This document shows positions 24,201-34,840 of a DNA stretch of 64,000 bases, in pieces. Source of the stretch: Pampus argenteus (taxonomy: Eukaryota > Chordata > Actinopteri > Scombriformes > Stromateidae); assembly GCA_036937835.1 (NCBI GenBank), contig CM072878.1, forward strand, positions 6,054,501 through 6,118,500. Reading direction: 5' to 3'. A program made the position numbers and the translations under genes. How positions within the stretch are numbered: position 1 is the stretch's first letter; every line of letters begins with the position of its first letter. Below the pieces are notes generated by a model that saw only the letters and a program-made list of their open reading frames with translations, made no database searches and was not told the DNA's origin.

Positions 24201-27200
24201 AGGCATACAATTAATATTTTCAGATACATTGTTTGTTGTATTCCCCACTCCTGGTTAGGATGGTACTCATCTTCTCACTCGATGGTGCAACCGAACAACA
24301 CACCTGTTAAATGATTGGCTTGCTACACGTCACTCGTACCCTTATCAAGGGATATGATTGGCTGTTTATAAGTAAGGGCAGGAGCACGCTTGGGTTCATG
24401 CAAACAAACTAACTGTGTATTCGCTGTGTGTGTGTGTGTGTGTCGGTTTGGTGAATTGTCAGTTATTACCTGAACAAGAGCCGTCAATTTCTATTCTCAC
24501 ACAGGTGTGTTGTGTTTGGCTAATTAGACTCTAGAGTGTGTCTGGGAAGCATATCGGGTTAACATTTCCCCGTGCAAGCTCTTACACACTGATAATTGAT
24601 GCCATTTGATTGAACACACTCTGCTTTCACAGGGCTCTCAGCTCACACAGGTGTACTGTGTCTGGCTGTTAGCTCTTGTGCTCAGCAATTGCTGCAGTTC
24701 AGCTGTTAGAGTAGCTTCGTCACAGATAAGAGAGGTTTAAAAGGTTTAAATCCGTCTCCATTCAACATGGATGTGTTGTTTGTTGAGGATGTTACAACCA
24801 CTGTGCTTTACCAAGAAAGCACACTCAAATTTTACTTTTCTAGGTACATTGTAACTCATCAGCAACATTTTTTTTTCCTATTTGTAGAAATTCTTTGGAG
24901 ACGGATATTATGGCGAGGAGGAAGGAGAAAAGCCTCAGTTTGAGGATGATGATGAACTTGAAGGTACGCCTGTGTTTCCTTGAAATTAGCTGACGCAGTA
25001 GTGTTGAACTGTAGGGCTGCAACTAATTATTTTCATTATCAGTTCATCTTTCGATTATTGTCGAATAGATGTAATCTATGGCTTCTTGTATGTGCACAAC
25101 AGAGCACTGGAACTGGGACACATGGACAGGAGAGGCACAAGAGGACTGTGGTGAAGAGGAAGAAGAGTATGACGGAGACGACCCCCACTGTGAAGACCAA
25201 GACTTCATAGTGAGAAATATTTACAGAAAGCATTTCATTCCATGCCGCGATCAACTGGGCCGCTTCTTTTGATATTCTGGTAAAGAGTAACTGGCTAACC
25301 AGAGTTCATCCTGTTTAAATAGATGGACGCAGACTACGACCCCAACCAGCAAACTGCCTCCAAGAAGAAGAAGAAAAAGGAGAGGAAGAAGATGAAGAAA
25401 GAGGATTTGCCCCAAATGGGCAAAAAGAAAAAGAAGTCTCACTTTGCAGAGGTCATCACCAAAAACAAGCCTGTGTTTGATCCCCGTAAGTTTGAGTAAA
25501 CCTCCTGCCATTGATGCATAATTACACTGGGTCTTCAACACAACACATTTGCAGTATGTGGCAGAAGTATAGTTTGACATTAATCTAACTAATGGCTGTC
25601 TGTATTTCAGAGGAGAAAAGCTTTGAGCAGTACTTGGATGAGTACTATAAACTGGACTATGAGGATATCATTGACGACCTCCCATGCAGGTTTCGCTACA
25701 GACAGGTCCTGTCCAATGACTTCGGCCTGTCCGTTGATGAGGTGAGGAGAAAAGCAGTGATTCCAAACACCGACTGAACTGTTCGCTAAGCCCCACCCTT
25801 GCCACTTAATCTGTTATCTAATTTTTGAAACTTAATTCCAAACTGTTAGACAAAAGAAGATCTGCAGCTCCGTGAGTTTGTTGAATAAGTTTCTGAGTCA
25901 TTTAAAAAAAAGCCTTTTATATAAAAGGAGTCTTGCATATGCACTTGATGGCCACATGTATATTATTTGAAAAAGCTAGACTAAAGCTACATGTCCCAGG
26001 CAAAAAGTTAGCATCCTCACCAGTTGAGGATCCATGTAGTAGACGTGAAAACAAAAAGATGGCAGATGTGTTACTATCTAGCTGGAGTAAATCCTATGAT
26101 ATTAGGAAAAAAATAAATATTTTACAATTTTAACACAACCCTGTTTAGTTGCTGATACTCTTTAGTTCAAATATGTATTTTCACTACTGATATGACAGGC
26201 TTTTAGAATGAGGACTGACCGATGTGTTTGGCAAATGTAGTTTATCCTGAGCAACGTTATAATCCCATAACTATATTATTCCAATATTACTCCTTTGTAA
26301 TGTTTGGCTTCTACTGCTAGTTAGCCGGGTATGCTAACAATAACGACTTGTTTTTAAAAGGCTAGAAAAACACACCGTCCACCAAACTCTTAAAATGCAC
26401 ATAAAAGTACAGCCTCAAGCATTCCATGAACATATAAAGACATGCTAAGTTATGATTTGGGTCAGGGGTTTAGCAGACAGTCAGTAGTTTAAGACAGAAT
26501 GAGAAGAATATTATGCATGCTGACGCTGCGGTGATGAGCCTCGAGGTGAATGATCTGGTATTGCTTCCCTCCGGGGAGAGCTCTGACCAGGGAATGATCT
26601 CAACTTAATCTTCTCTCTGAGCAGACCACAGTGAAATATTTGAAGCGGATTATATGAAATCTGACCAAACGTGTGATAGGACATGATTTAATTGACTTGA
26701 TCTTATTCTGTGATTCTTTAGATTTTAAAAGCTGATGACAAGGAGCTGAACCGATGGTGCTCTCTGAAGAAGACGTGCATGTTCAGGTACTGACACTGTC
26801 CTCCGTGTTTAAATGACTGTTTCTGTCAGATCATTTACCACACTTTGACTAACTTTTTTTTTTTTTTTTTTTTTTTTAAATCTTTCAGGTCTGACAAGGA
26901 AGAGATGAGTGACTTGAATAACTATAAAATCAAGGCACAGAATGAAAAGAAGAAGAGGGACATCCTAACCTCTGTATATTTTGAGTAAGTTTAACACAAT
27001 GCACATACAAGTCAGACATGTCTGAAGATGATTCCACCTTTTCTGTAACAAATGTTTATCTGATCTTAATCTACAGAGAAGATAAAGAGGTGGAAGAAGC
27101 TAAGACCAAGGTGGGGAAGAAGCGAAGAGATCGTATAAACGCCAAGAAGCAAGGCAAAAGAGCAGAGGACGGAAACGCCGCATCTGACGTAGACTCTACG

Positions 27201-27572
27201 GATGAGACTCTTGCTCAAGCTCTTGGAGAAGCAGAGGATGGCGAGGAGCAGGAAGAAGAGGTTCTGATCCCCAAGAAAAAGATCAAACCGGAAGAGGAAT
27301 CCCAGATGGAGGTTTCAGCTGAGGTAGCGGCAAATGAAGCTGATGAGGTAAAAATCAGGACTGAAAGGCCAAAATGGTTCAAGAAGAAGCACAAGCATTC
27401 CGGTGGACGTCTCGCATCAGGAAGCCACGGGGTTAAAATAGGTGGTCGGGAGTTCAGTGGACAGAGACTGAAGGCCTATGGTCTAAACCCCAAGAGACTG
27501 TTCTTCAGACAGCTTGGCAGACAGAAACGAAAAGCACAGGAGAAGAAAGAAAAGCAGAAAAACAAGGAGTGA
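21213..27572 (+). CDS. kri1: KRI1 ribosome-biogenesis protein
   Basis: Nucleolar protein needed for 18S rRNA processing and 40S subunit assembly (known from yeast Kri1). Exons: 21213-21297, 21439-21515, 21605-21707, 21793-21892, 22287-22344, 22438-22487, 22571-22685, 22763-22840, 22950-23053, 23171-23399, 23570-23740, 24888-24963, 25103-25209, 25323-25485, 25611-25741, 26722-26786, 26889-26984 and 27077-27572, giving 767 residues; human KRI1 is about 700. Features in order: conserved N-terminus (MSGKSELKINSQFAQKYEKY), acidic/Ser stretches, YIQEQKELKESFRKF, the RIPTYDEVV block, a charged coiled stretch (EKEQKREQLKQLK), KFFGDGYYGEEEGEKPQF, HWNWDTW, Lys-rich nucleolar-type signals (KKKKKKERKKMKK), then the C-terminal domain (EQYLDEYYKLDYEDIIDDLP; LNRWCSLKKTCMFR) and a basic tail. 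All introns are GT-AG. The exon 25103-25209 acceptor was set by frame. Confidence 0.95.
25012..25080 (+). repeat. Family D repeat fragment in kri1 intron 12
   Basis: Begins GGGCTGCAACTAATTATTTT and continues CATTATCAGTTCATCTTTCG. A reversed, longer copy ending GTTACAGCCTGA lies at 36690-36972. The 3' end of this copy lies about 20 bases before the next kri1 exon, so it may contribute to that splice acceptor region. Confidence 0.55.
26854..26877 (+). repeat. kri1: Poly(T) tract upstream of a kri1 splice acceptor
   Basis: A run of 24 T ends 11 bases before the exon starting at 26889. It serves as an extreme polypyrimidine tract and will vary in length between individuals. Confidence 0.8.
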
Positions 27573-27960
27573 TAACTGTCGATGGCACAATGCGTTTATT
27601 TTTCTGGTCTAAGAATTTAAACTATGAGGAAAAAACATTTACTATTGAATATACAATTAATCAGTTTATAGCCTTGATCGGTAGTTGAACCAATTTCTCT
27701 TTCTACATTTATATATTTCACAAAATGAAATAAAATTTGATCCCTGTTCATGGTGGCATTTCTGACAGTTTGTTTGTAAAGTAAAATATTACTTTCATAA
27801 TTATATTGAGTATTTTCTAGTTTTAATCCACATCTGCAGGCACGTTAATATGAATGGATAAACAGAACACCCTGAAAGTTAATTGTACCTGTGTGTCTGG
27901 GCCTCCCATAACTCTTGTTGTACCCCCTAGTACAATGACAATAAAGATGATTTTACAATT
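27573..27960 (+). other. kri1: kri1 3' UTR with two poly(A) signals
   Basis: AATAAA occurs at 27729-27734 and at 27940-27945. The second lies in a GTACAATGACAATAAAG context that resembles the 3' tail of fish retroposons, so the distal signal may be repeat-derived. The cleavage sites are inferred. Confidence 0.55.
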
Positions 27961-28254
27961 TTAGTGTTGGTGTGGTTAGATTCCCAAAGGCGTGTGTATA
28001 AATGTATACTTACTGAAATCACCTTTATTTTGTCAGTAAATAGACAGTAATTTAGGGGACATTCACCCCCATCTAACATTAAGTGAATGTCAGAACAAAA
28101 TACAATGAATGTGGAAACAAAAGAAACTGGAGATAAATGATGAGACAAGTTTTTTTCACTAACATACGAAAACTGGGCTATATAATAGTGTATATAATGT
28201 TTTGAGTTTAGTACTAGGCTACATGAACCGTGTCTATATGACCGCTCACTCCTC

Positions 28255-28368
28255 TACACGAGGTGGCGGTAAAGGCGCGAGAGGCTGGTCCGAGTCTGCC
28301 GATGACCACAGAAGAAGAACGGAAGAGGCGCGCTCGGGTGGAAATTTGAATCACGGAAGAGTAGAACG
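28255..28368 (+). promoter_or_regulatory. spc24: spc24 promoter region and likely non-coding first exon
   Basis: CpG-rich sequence with GGCGCG at 28274-28279, GGCGCGCT near 28327 and a TTTGAA at 28345-28350. A good donor follows, AACG|GTATGT at 28368/28369. The coding exon 2 begins 28 kb mark plus 1153 (29153) after TTTTCTAG, so an untranslated first exon ending at 28368 is likely. TTTGAA is the CHR consensus bound by the MuvB/DREAM complex at G2/M genes, a class that includes kinetochore genes. Start site and use of the CHR are inferred. An overlapping 67-residue frame is not believed. Confidence 0.45.
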
Positions 28369-29159
28369 GTATGTTGTATTTTGCTCGACGTTTACCAATA
28401 AATAGTTAATTTCTTTCATAAACATCGCTCTTACTAGTTAGATATAGAAATCGGTAACATTGCTTGTAACTTGTGTTGTGTGTCGCTATCACTTTTATCA
28501 TAGTTTACCTAGCAACAGAGCTAACGTTTACACTACGCCTATACGTATATGTAAACAAAACATCGAGGTTTTCGTGAATTTTAGCCGATACTTTGTTGCT
28601 TTAACCGTCAAATCAAATTTAGCGAGAAGGTAAATCAATAAACATTTAATACGTTACTAAAATAAATCACTCAAGTCCAGTTTTGAGGTAACTAGTACGT
28701 ATTTTATCAACACTTGACTGCATTTATCTGAAGCTAAAGATACTATTTTTTTTTACTAGATGTTATGTATCTAGAATATTATGATGCCTTAAATGAACTA
28801 CAGTAGTATAGTAAGTATCCACCAGGAAGTCACCTCACAGAAAGATCACTTGTTATATTTCTATAAATTCTATAAATAACTATTTGAGTAATGTTGTAGT
28901 TTAGTAAAATTGTGAGTAAATTACAGAACATTTACCATACTGTGACTTATATATAATATATTTTGAAGGAATTAATCTGAATATTTCCTCCGCTGGACAA
29001 GGAGATAGTTTGTTTATTGTTGTTGATAATGACAACCTGACGCCTGTCTAGCCTTGATGACTATTCACTCAGTGCATCCTGCACGGAAACACGCACAATA
29101 GTTTTTTTAGTTTGTCTTTTGTCTCTTCCGTGTATTTTCTAGTCACCAGTGTCACCACA

Positions 29160-30475
29160 ATGGCTCAAGGTCATAAATTTCAAGACTTGGAGGAGACGGG
29201 GGAAGAGTTGGTGGCCCTCATCAACAGCAGCCAACCTGAGAAACTGAGACAAGTGAAAAATGAACATCAGGCCCTTTTTGATCAACACATTGAAACAAAA
29301 AAGATTGTGACACAGATTTTAAAAGGCAAGTTTATTCATCTGTTGTTTAATTTCAGCCATCTGTTGTGCATTTGTGAATACAGTCAGTATACGTCCATCA
29401 TTCTATTCTAAATTACAGTATTCCAGACATGGACACTCTTGTATTCATCCCCAATGTCCCTCCAATCACTTGCATGTTATCTCTTATGTTGTTATGTTAT
29501 CATTTCCCCTTCAACCTCAGATGTGGCTCAGATTGAGGAGAATGCAGGCCAGAGGCTGCTGGACATGGAGGAGGAGAAGAAGCAAAGGGAGATGGAGCTT
29601 GAGAGTCTGGAGGAGCAGCTGAGGCAGTGCACAGCCAAGAGCCAGATCACTGACTCAGAATTACAGTATCTTTTTATATATCTCTGTGGTGGTGTAAGGA
29701 CTGTGTTTTATGTCAATGTCAATGTTTATTTTGTATTATTCATCACACTAAGTAAACTTATCTTTTTATTATGGGTTTTGGTACGTTGAAATAAGACATA
29801 ACCCAAAAAAAGTATCTTCACCAAATCTTTTCAGTGTAATTTATGAATGCAGTTAACATTTTCTTTGTTAGCGTCCTTAACGCTCCTCCAGGTTTCTGCA
29901 GAGAGAGTTGGAGATTCTGAGAAACTCTGAACACGAGCTTGAGACGCTTCAGAATGAGGTGGATGAAGACACGACTGAGGTCATCCCTTCAGCAATGTGA
30001 GTCTCATATATCCAGTAATGAAACATCTTCAGTCATTACTGTTGCTTTCTTCAGTCAAATAAAAACGACCGTTCTTTTGATTTTGGTATCCTTTTTTTGC
30101 ATTTTGTCAGCCTGTGACAATAGCTGTGTTGTAATTAGATGTATTAGATGTATTTTCTGATTATTATTATTTTTTTAAATTGATTTTTGTAATCTTTCCT
30201 CAACAGATATGTAGCTCAGGTGTACTATGTGATAACCAAGATCAAATGGGAATATGATACAGAGCCCCACATCTTGAAAGGAGGTACACATTTTTTTTCT
30301 GTTATTTTTTGTGTTACGTCAGAGTTGTGTTAACATGTCCTCAGTTTGTGTTTTTTTTTCTCTTGCAGTGCATTACGGTGCAGACTTGGCCACTCCCATA
30401 AACATAGACACCTCTATGCGATCTCGGAGCGACGTAAGCGACCAGCTGTGGGGCTTTGTCAGTCCTAAATGGTAG
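29160..30475 (+). CDS. spc24: SPC24 kinetochore protein (Ndc80 complex)
   Basis: Subunit of the Ndc80 complex; with SPC25 it anchors the complex to the inner kinetochore in mitosis. Coding exons: 29160-29325, 29521-29665, 29892-29996, 30207-30283 and 30369-30475, giving 199 residues (human 197). The N-terminal half is heptad-like and charged (ENAGQRLLDMEEEKKQREME; LREELEIL-type repeats), as expected for the coiled-coil shaft. The C-terminal part (from about VDEDTTEVIPSAIYVAQVYY through IKWEYDTEP to GFVSPKW) is the globular RWD-type domain. The exon containing the start has seven untranslated bases after its acceptor. Intron 2 has a GC donor (AAAAG|GCAAGT), which is the only choice that keeps the frame (ILK|DVAQIEE). 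A poly(A) signal AATAAA lies at 30555-30560. Confidence 0.93.
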
Positions 30476-30917
30476 ACGAAGGGTGGTGTCAGAGATGTTG
30501 TCTGTATGTTTTTTACTGTTGTCTTTTGTTTTGTACATTTATATTGTTTAAAAAAATAAAATATCTTTGATCTTCTGTCACTAATGCTTTTTAGTAACAT
30601 GGATTCATCAACATTTTGTTGTCAGACAAATGCTGAGTCACTAGGTGTCACTGCAGAGCTATGTTACATTTTGTAAAAGCCTGCACAGACTCTGAAGAGA
30701 AATTGCTGAGAGAAACATCTTTATATATTTTTTGTTATAGTTTCATACGTTTGTAGTCGGACAAGTCATTAAAGTTTATTAAAAATTTGTCACTGCAAGG
30801 TCGGCTCATATATGCAGGTTTGTTTGGACAGTTTGTGGACTGTTTTGTTGTGGCATTATTCTCTGTTATTGATGTCTTTACAAATCAACAGTATCAACAG
30901 TAGTTACTGTCAAAATG

Positions 30918-31560
30918 TCACTTGCATGTAAGTGAAAGTAAAGAAGTATGATCAGCAAAATATACGTGGTATTGAAAGTAAAAGTACACACTGTGCAGAA
31001 GAAAGACTCCTCCCAAATTATTATATGTATGGTAATATTCTGAATCATGCATTAAGTAAGCAGCAATTTTAATGTTGCATCTGGTTGAGGTGCTGCAAAT
31101 TTTAACTACACTTTTGAGTAGTTTAATTATATTACAATTTATAAGCCAAGGATGCAGTTTGTATATAAAATATTTGTAAAAAGTCAGATAGATGTAATGG
31201 AGCTGGGCGATATGGAAAAAATCAAATGTCAGAATATTTTTGACCAAATACCTCGATCTTGATTTTGTGACAATATTGTATCATCAGTAATGTGGATCTA
31301 ATGACAAAGAAGGTAAAGGTATAAAGTAGAAGCTAGAAGAGTAGTAAGTTCAGAATATTTGATCACTTTACTGTAATGTAGCTTTTAAAATCATCAAAAA
31401 ACAACACTCATGACATCCAAAATCTAGGATGTTAATATAATATCCATATGTTTCCCAGCCCAAAGTGGAGTAAAAGTATATTTCCCTCTAAAATGTAGTG
31501 GAATAGATGTATACATTACTCAAGTATGAGCAACTAAATATACTTAATGTGGCATAATAT
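30918..31560 (-). repeat. Mosaic of interspersed repeats (family E, interrupted)
   Basis: The stretches AGTATGATCAGCAAAATATA and GGAGTAAAAGTATATTTCCC ... TGTAGTGGAATAG match, reversed, the family E element at 38505-38745 (CTCCACTACATTTCAGAG; TTTACTCAAGTACTGTAC). Between them, 31203-31300 carries GAGCTGGGCGATATGG and AATACCTCGATCTTGATTTT, a different repeat. The simplest reading is one element inserted in another. Boundaries are approximate. Confidence 0.5.
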
Positions 31561-31914
31561 CGATGAATGTGCAAAAAAGTATCAGAATAAGAAGAAGATC
31601 CTGAAACTTAAGTTGAGGTTATATTTATATTGTCTACACAGCATTTCTGCACTGCATGACATAACTGTTATATTATTGCTTACCCTAAGTTAGGCTCACT
31701 ATACCGAGAAGTGAAACATCCGTCTTTGAAAAGGAGTCTATGCCACAATTCTGTACCCCTGCAACATGATGAGTGGTTAAGAGTGGGCAGGATGACATAC
31801 ACAAGGCTCATTCTCACTCCCACCATCATGCATCAGTATGTGGTTTCCTTACGGTAAACAGCGTTCATGACACCACCTTCATCTATGTTTAAGGTGCAGG
31901 CACATCATATTAAG

Positions 31915-32128
31915 TGGTTAACATGTGGTAAGCCTGTGAATATTCTCATTCATCCAGGTCATAGTTATCTCAAGGAGATTAAATCGAACGCAACTGGACT
32001 TGGTTATTTGTCTTTGAAGACGTTTCACCTCTAATCCAAGAGGCTTCATCAGTTCATGCTAGCTTGACTAGGCTGGGACTAGTCCAGTTGAGTTCGCTTT
32101 AATCTCCTTGAGATGGTTAACATGTGGT
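31915..32128. mobile_element. Short insertion with 15-bp direct repeats and inverted ends
   Basis: TGGTTAACATGTGGT is present perfectly at 31915-31929 and 32114-32128. The intervening 184 bases contain ATCTCAAGGAGATTAAA near 31968, whose reverse complement with few changes ends the segment at 32114. The centre carries GACGTTTCACCTCTAATCC. A 15-bp duplication fits retroposition better than a cut-and-paste transposon. It has no coding capacity. Confidence 0.75.
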
Positions 32129-32444
32129 TTGCATTAAGGCAGGTGTTGTGAGTTAGGGTCTATCTATTTCTTTAAGACATTTTTTTGTCTTAATATGTGG
32201 AATATATGACATATTTTCAGAGTTTACATTATTCGGATTTGGACTCAGTATGTGCTGTCCTGTAATTTATCATACTTTGTATTATATGTATACCAGTCAT
32301 CACATTGGTGAGCACTATACATAAACATTGCGTTACACAGAAAGAAAAGATGAGGGATCTGAAAATACATTAACAAAAGAATCTGTCGACAACTTGATCA
32401 GATGTCTCTTGTGGTGGCGGGGTAAAGAATATACAAACCTCAAA

Positions 32445-33631
32445 GTTAAACGTCATTCACATGTTTATTCAGTGCACATATAAAACTGACATAACTTAAG
32501 TGAGGTTCTTTACAATACAAAATTCAGTTTGTGATAAGTTCAGAAAAGACTATATATTTACAAGGTATACTAAAAATCAGTAAATAGATTTATTTTCTCT
32601 TTACATTCATGTACAAGATCAAAATGTCAAAATGCTAATTTCTGTTTCACTATTACTACAATAAAATTCACCAGAACACTGAATCCTGCACACTTTGTTG
32701 TGCAGGTTTTGACCCTTCTTCTGTGTAGGGCAAGATTATATTAATGCCATTTTACAAGAAAGAAGAATTTCCAGCAGAAAAAACTTTCTTGTTTTTGTCC
32801 ACATGCTTTCGCATTAACACAGCAACATTCCAATCCATTAAACCAAACCTCCACTGTCAGCTTTATTGCTTTTAGTCATTCATCATCTGCTGCTACATAT
32901 GTTGAGGGGACCTCCAAAGCTGCAAACCAACCAGCACAACCCTCCATATGACGTCTTCAGTGCGTCTCCAGTCCGCTGAGTCTATGATCTTGGTTGAAGG
33001 GGACCTCTACCCCACGTTGCTGCTGACCAAAACTCAGATGGCAGAAATTACACGGTTTTGGCAGCAGAGTTTGGGTGTGGATGTTCCATGCTGGTAACAA
33101 CATATCATTATATGCTACACAGGAGGGAAAAAAGATAAGGATACATCTGATGCTCTGGCTTTAGTCCCAGACTATCAGATGTACTGCGTATATAAAATGA
33201 AACATCTGCACACAGTTGAATTCTTTGATTTCATCATGTATGCAAAAGAAAACACTGAAATAAGGAAATTGCATTTCTCCAGAAGGATCCTCTGAAGCTT
33301 CTTTCTTTCATATAATGCTAAATTTTTCACAAGAAACGTCAACTAATAAGGCTCAGACATTTCTGTTTGTCAAGATAACATTTTTACAGAAAATATGAAC
33401 AGACAGTTGAATAGGGTAATAATTCACCACACGTGTCGTTCTACCAGTTTGGACTCCTATCTCATACATCAAGCTTATGGTGTTCATGAGGATTAATACC
33501 AAAACCGTGGCAGAGTGCAACAAAAAACTTCTACTCCTGTCATACATGACAGGAGCAGCCTCGATGTTTCAGTGGTCCAGTTCTTAGTCTGAACCCTTGC
33601 TCTCAATGCAAAGTCAAAGTGGGCTCCTGTA
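32445..33631 (-). other. s1pr5: s1pr5 3' UTR
   Basis: On the minus strand, the sequence after the stop runs to an AATAAA (plus-strand TTTATT at 32464-32469). The length, about 1.2 kb, is ordinary for this receptor family. The end point is inferred; other TTTATT words occur within it. Confidence 0.5.
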
Positions 33632-34840
33632 TCATGTCTTAGAAATCCTGGGGTAGATGACTTTAACAGTAGAGGGCGAAAAGTTCCCAGAGGATACTGT
33701 CGTCTCCAGTCCCTCCACCCTGTGAGAGGGTGCATCAGTCTTACTGGTGCTGCACTCCAGAAAGGGCACCCCAATCTTCTTCATGTGTCCATCTTTTGTC
33801 AGAAGGCAGTGTCTACAGAGCAGCCTGAGGATGGCTCTCCTCATGTCCTTGCTGGTCAGGGTGTAGATGATAGGGTTAAGAAGGGAGTTGAACATAGCGA
33901 TGCCCAAGAAGTAGTCTGCCTTAAAGAGCACTTCACATTTTTTGGCTTTACAGAAGAAGTCCAGAAGCAGGAGGATGAAGATTGGCAGCCAACATGCAAT
34001 GAAGACCCCCAAGACTATGGTGACTGTCTTCAGCAGGGCCATGTACTTCTGGGATTTTCGGTAAAGGCCTTTTCGGTGTGGACTTGAACTTAGGCGCTGG
34101 GTGTTGGACTTGACAATGCGGAAGATGCGGATGTACAGCACCACGATGGACATGAGGATGGCACTGAAGACGGTGATGCAGAAGAGGATGTAACTCTTAG
34201 CGAAGAGCGGCAGCACTGTGGAGCACTGGTCCAGCTGTCCTATACAGTTCCAGCCGAGGACAGGAAGGACACCCAGAAACACCGATAACACCCAGCTCGC
34301 GCCGATCAAAGCAAACATCCGCCCCTGTTTGTCCCCCTGGTATGGCTTCATCCTCACCATGGTAACATGACGCTCGATGGCGATGGCCAACAAACTGATG
34401 ACCGAAGCAGCCAGCATGATGAACACACCCCCTTCCCTCAGGAACCACAGCACCGGGGTCATGTTTAATGTGTTGGCCCCGGATGTTATGATGTTTACCA
34501 TGTAGGTGAAACCTGCGAGCAGGTCAGACAGAGTCAAGTTGCCTAATAAGTAGTACATGGGCACATGGAATTTCTTGTTCTTCCAGATAGCCAGAAGCAC
34601 CACAGCATTTTCCAAAACGATCAGCAGGCAGACCAGCAGAAAAACTATGGCCTCTGGTTTGAGTCCTTCCGTGTACTTGTCCTCCTTCAGCTTGCCTGTG
34701 TGGTTGTAGTGCTCGATGATGACTGCATTGCTCTGGTACTCCCGGAACATCCGAAGCAGGTTTCCTCTTTGGGGGGTCATTGGTGTCACAGATGGAGTTA
34801 CAGCACCAGCATACGGAGCATAGAAAGACTCTGTTGTCAT
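33632..34840 (-). CDS. s1pr5: Sphingosine-1-phosphate receptor 5-like GPCR
   Basis: Plasma-membrane class A GPCR for the lipid mediator sphingosine-1-phosphate; 402 residues in one exon, as in all S1P receptors. N-glycosylation site in HYNHTGK (45-50). TM1 about 64-86, TM2 about 96-117; TM3 begins with FLREGG, whose Arg136-Glu137 correspond to the phosphate- and ammonium-binding pair of S1P1. ERH at 156-158 replaces DRY. GWNC and CSTVLPL (196-212) belong to extracellular loop 2; TM6 has FIACWLPIF; NPIIY at 322-326 ends TM7, followed by a Cys pair (342, 345) likely palmitoylated. Similarity is closest to S1PR5 (NLTLSDLLAG, REGGVF, LDQCSTVLPL), though the tail SSGNFS recalls S1PR1. The N-terminus is long; Met21 and Met31 are alternative starts. 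Human S1PR5 lies beside KRI1, supporting the call. Confidence 0.92.
   Translation of the reverse strand: MTTESFYAPYAGAVTPSVTPMTPQRGNLLRMFREYQSNAVIIEHYNHTGKLKEDKYTEGLKPEAIVFLLVCLLIVLENAVVLLAIWKNKKFHVPMYYLLGNLTLSDLLAGFTYMVNIITSGANTLNMTPVLWFLREGGVFIMLAASVISLLAIAIERHVTMVRMKPYQGDKQGRMFALIGASWVLSVFLGVLPVLGWNCIGQLDQCSTVLPLFAKSYILFCITVFSAILMSIVVLYIRIFRIVKSNTQRLSSSPHRKGLYRKSQKYMALLKTVTIVLGVFIACWLPIFILLLLDFFCKAKKCEVLFKADYFLGIAMFNSLLNPIIYTLTSKDMRRAILRLLCRHCLLTKDGHMKKIGVPFLECSTSKTDAPSHRVEGLETTVSSGNFSPSTVKVIYPRISKT

Larger units (their letters stand above)
30580..32440. other. Interval between the convergent genes spc24 and s1pr5, repeat-filled
   Basis: About 1.9 kb between the 3' ends of the two genes, which face each other. 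It is mostly made of interspersed repeat pieces (30918-31560) and a 184-base insertion with long direct repeats (31915-32128). No gene is seen. Confidence 0.6.

Noticed and set aside
28202..28405. A 67-residue plus-strand frame rich in Arg and Gly
   Set aside because: It covers the CpG-rich spc24 promoter and reads through a good splice donor.
33722..34087. Plus-strand frames of 121 and 151 residues opposite the S1P receptor
   Set aside because: They are antisense shadows of the receptor coding exon with no recognisable protein.
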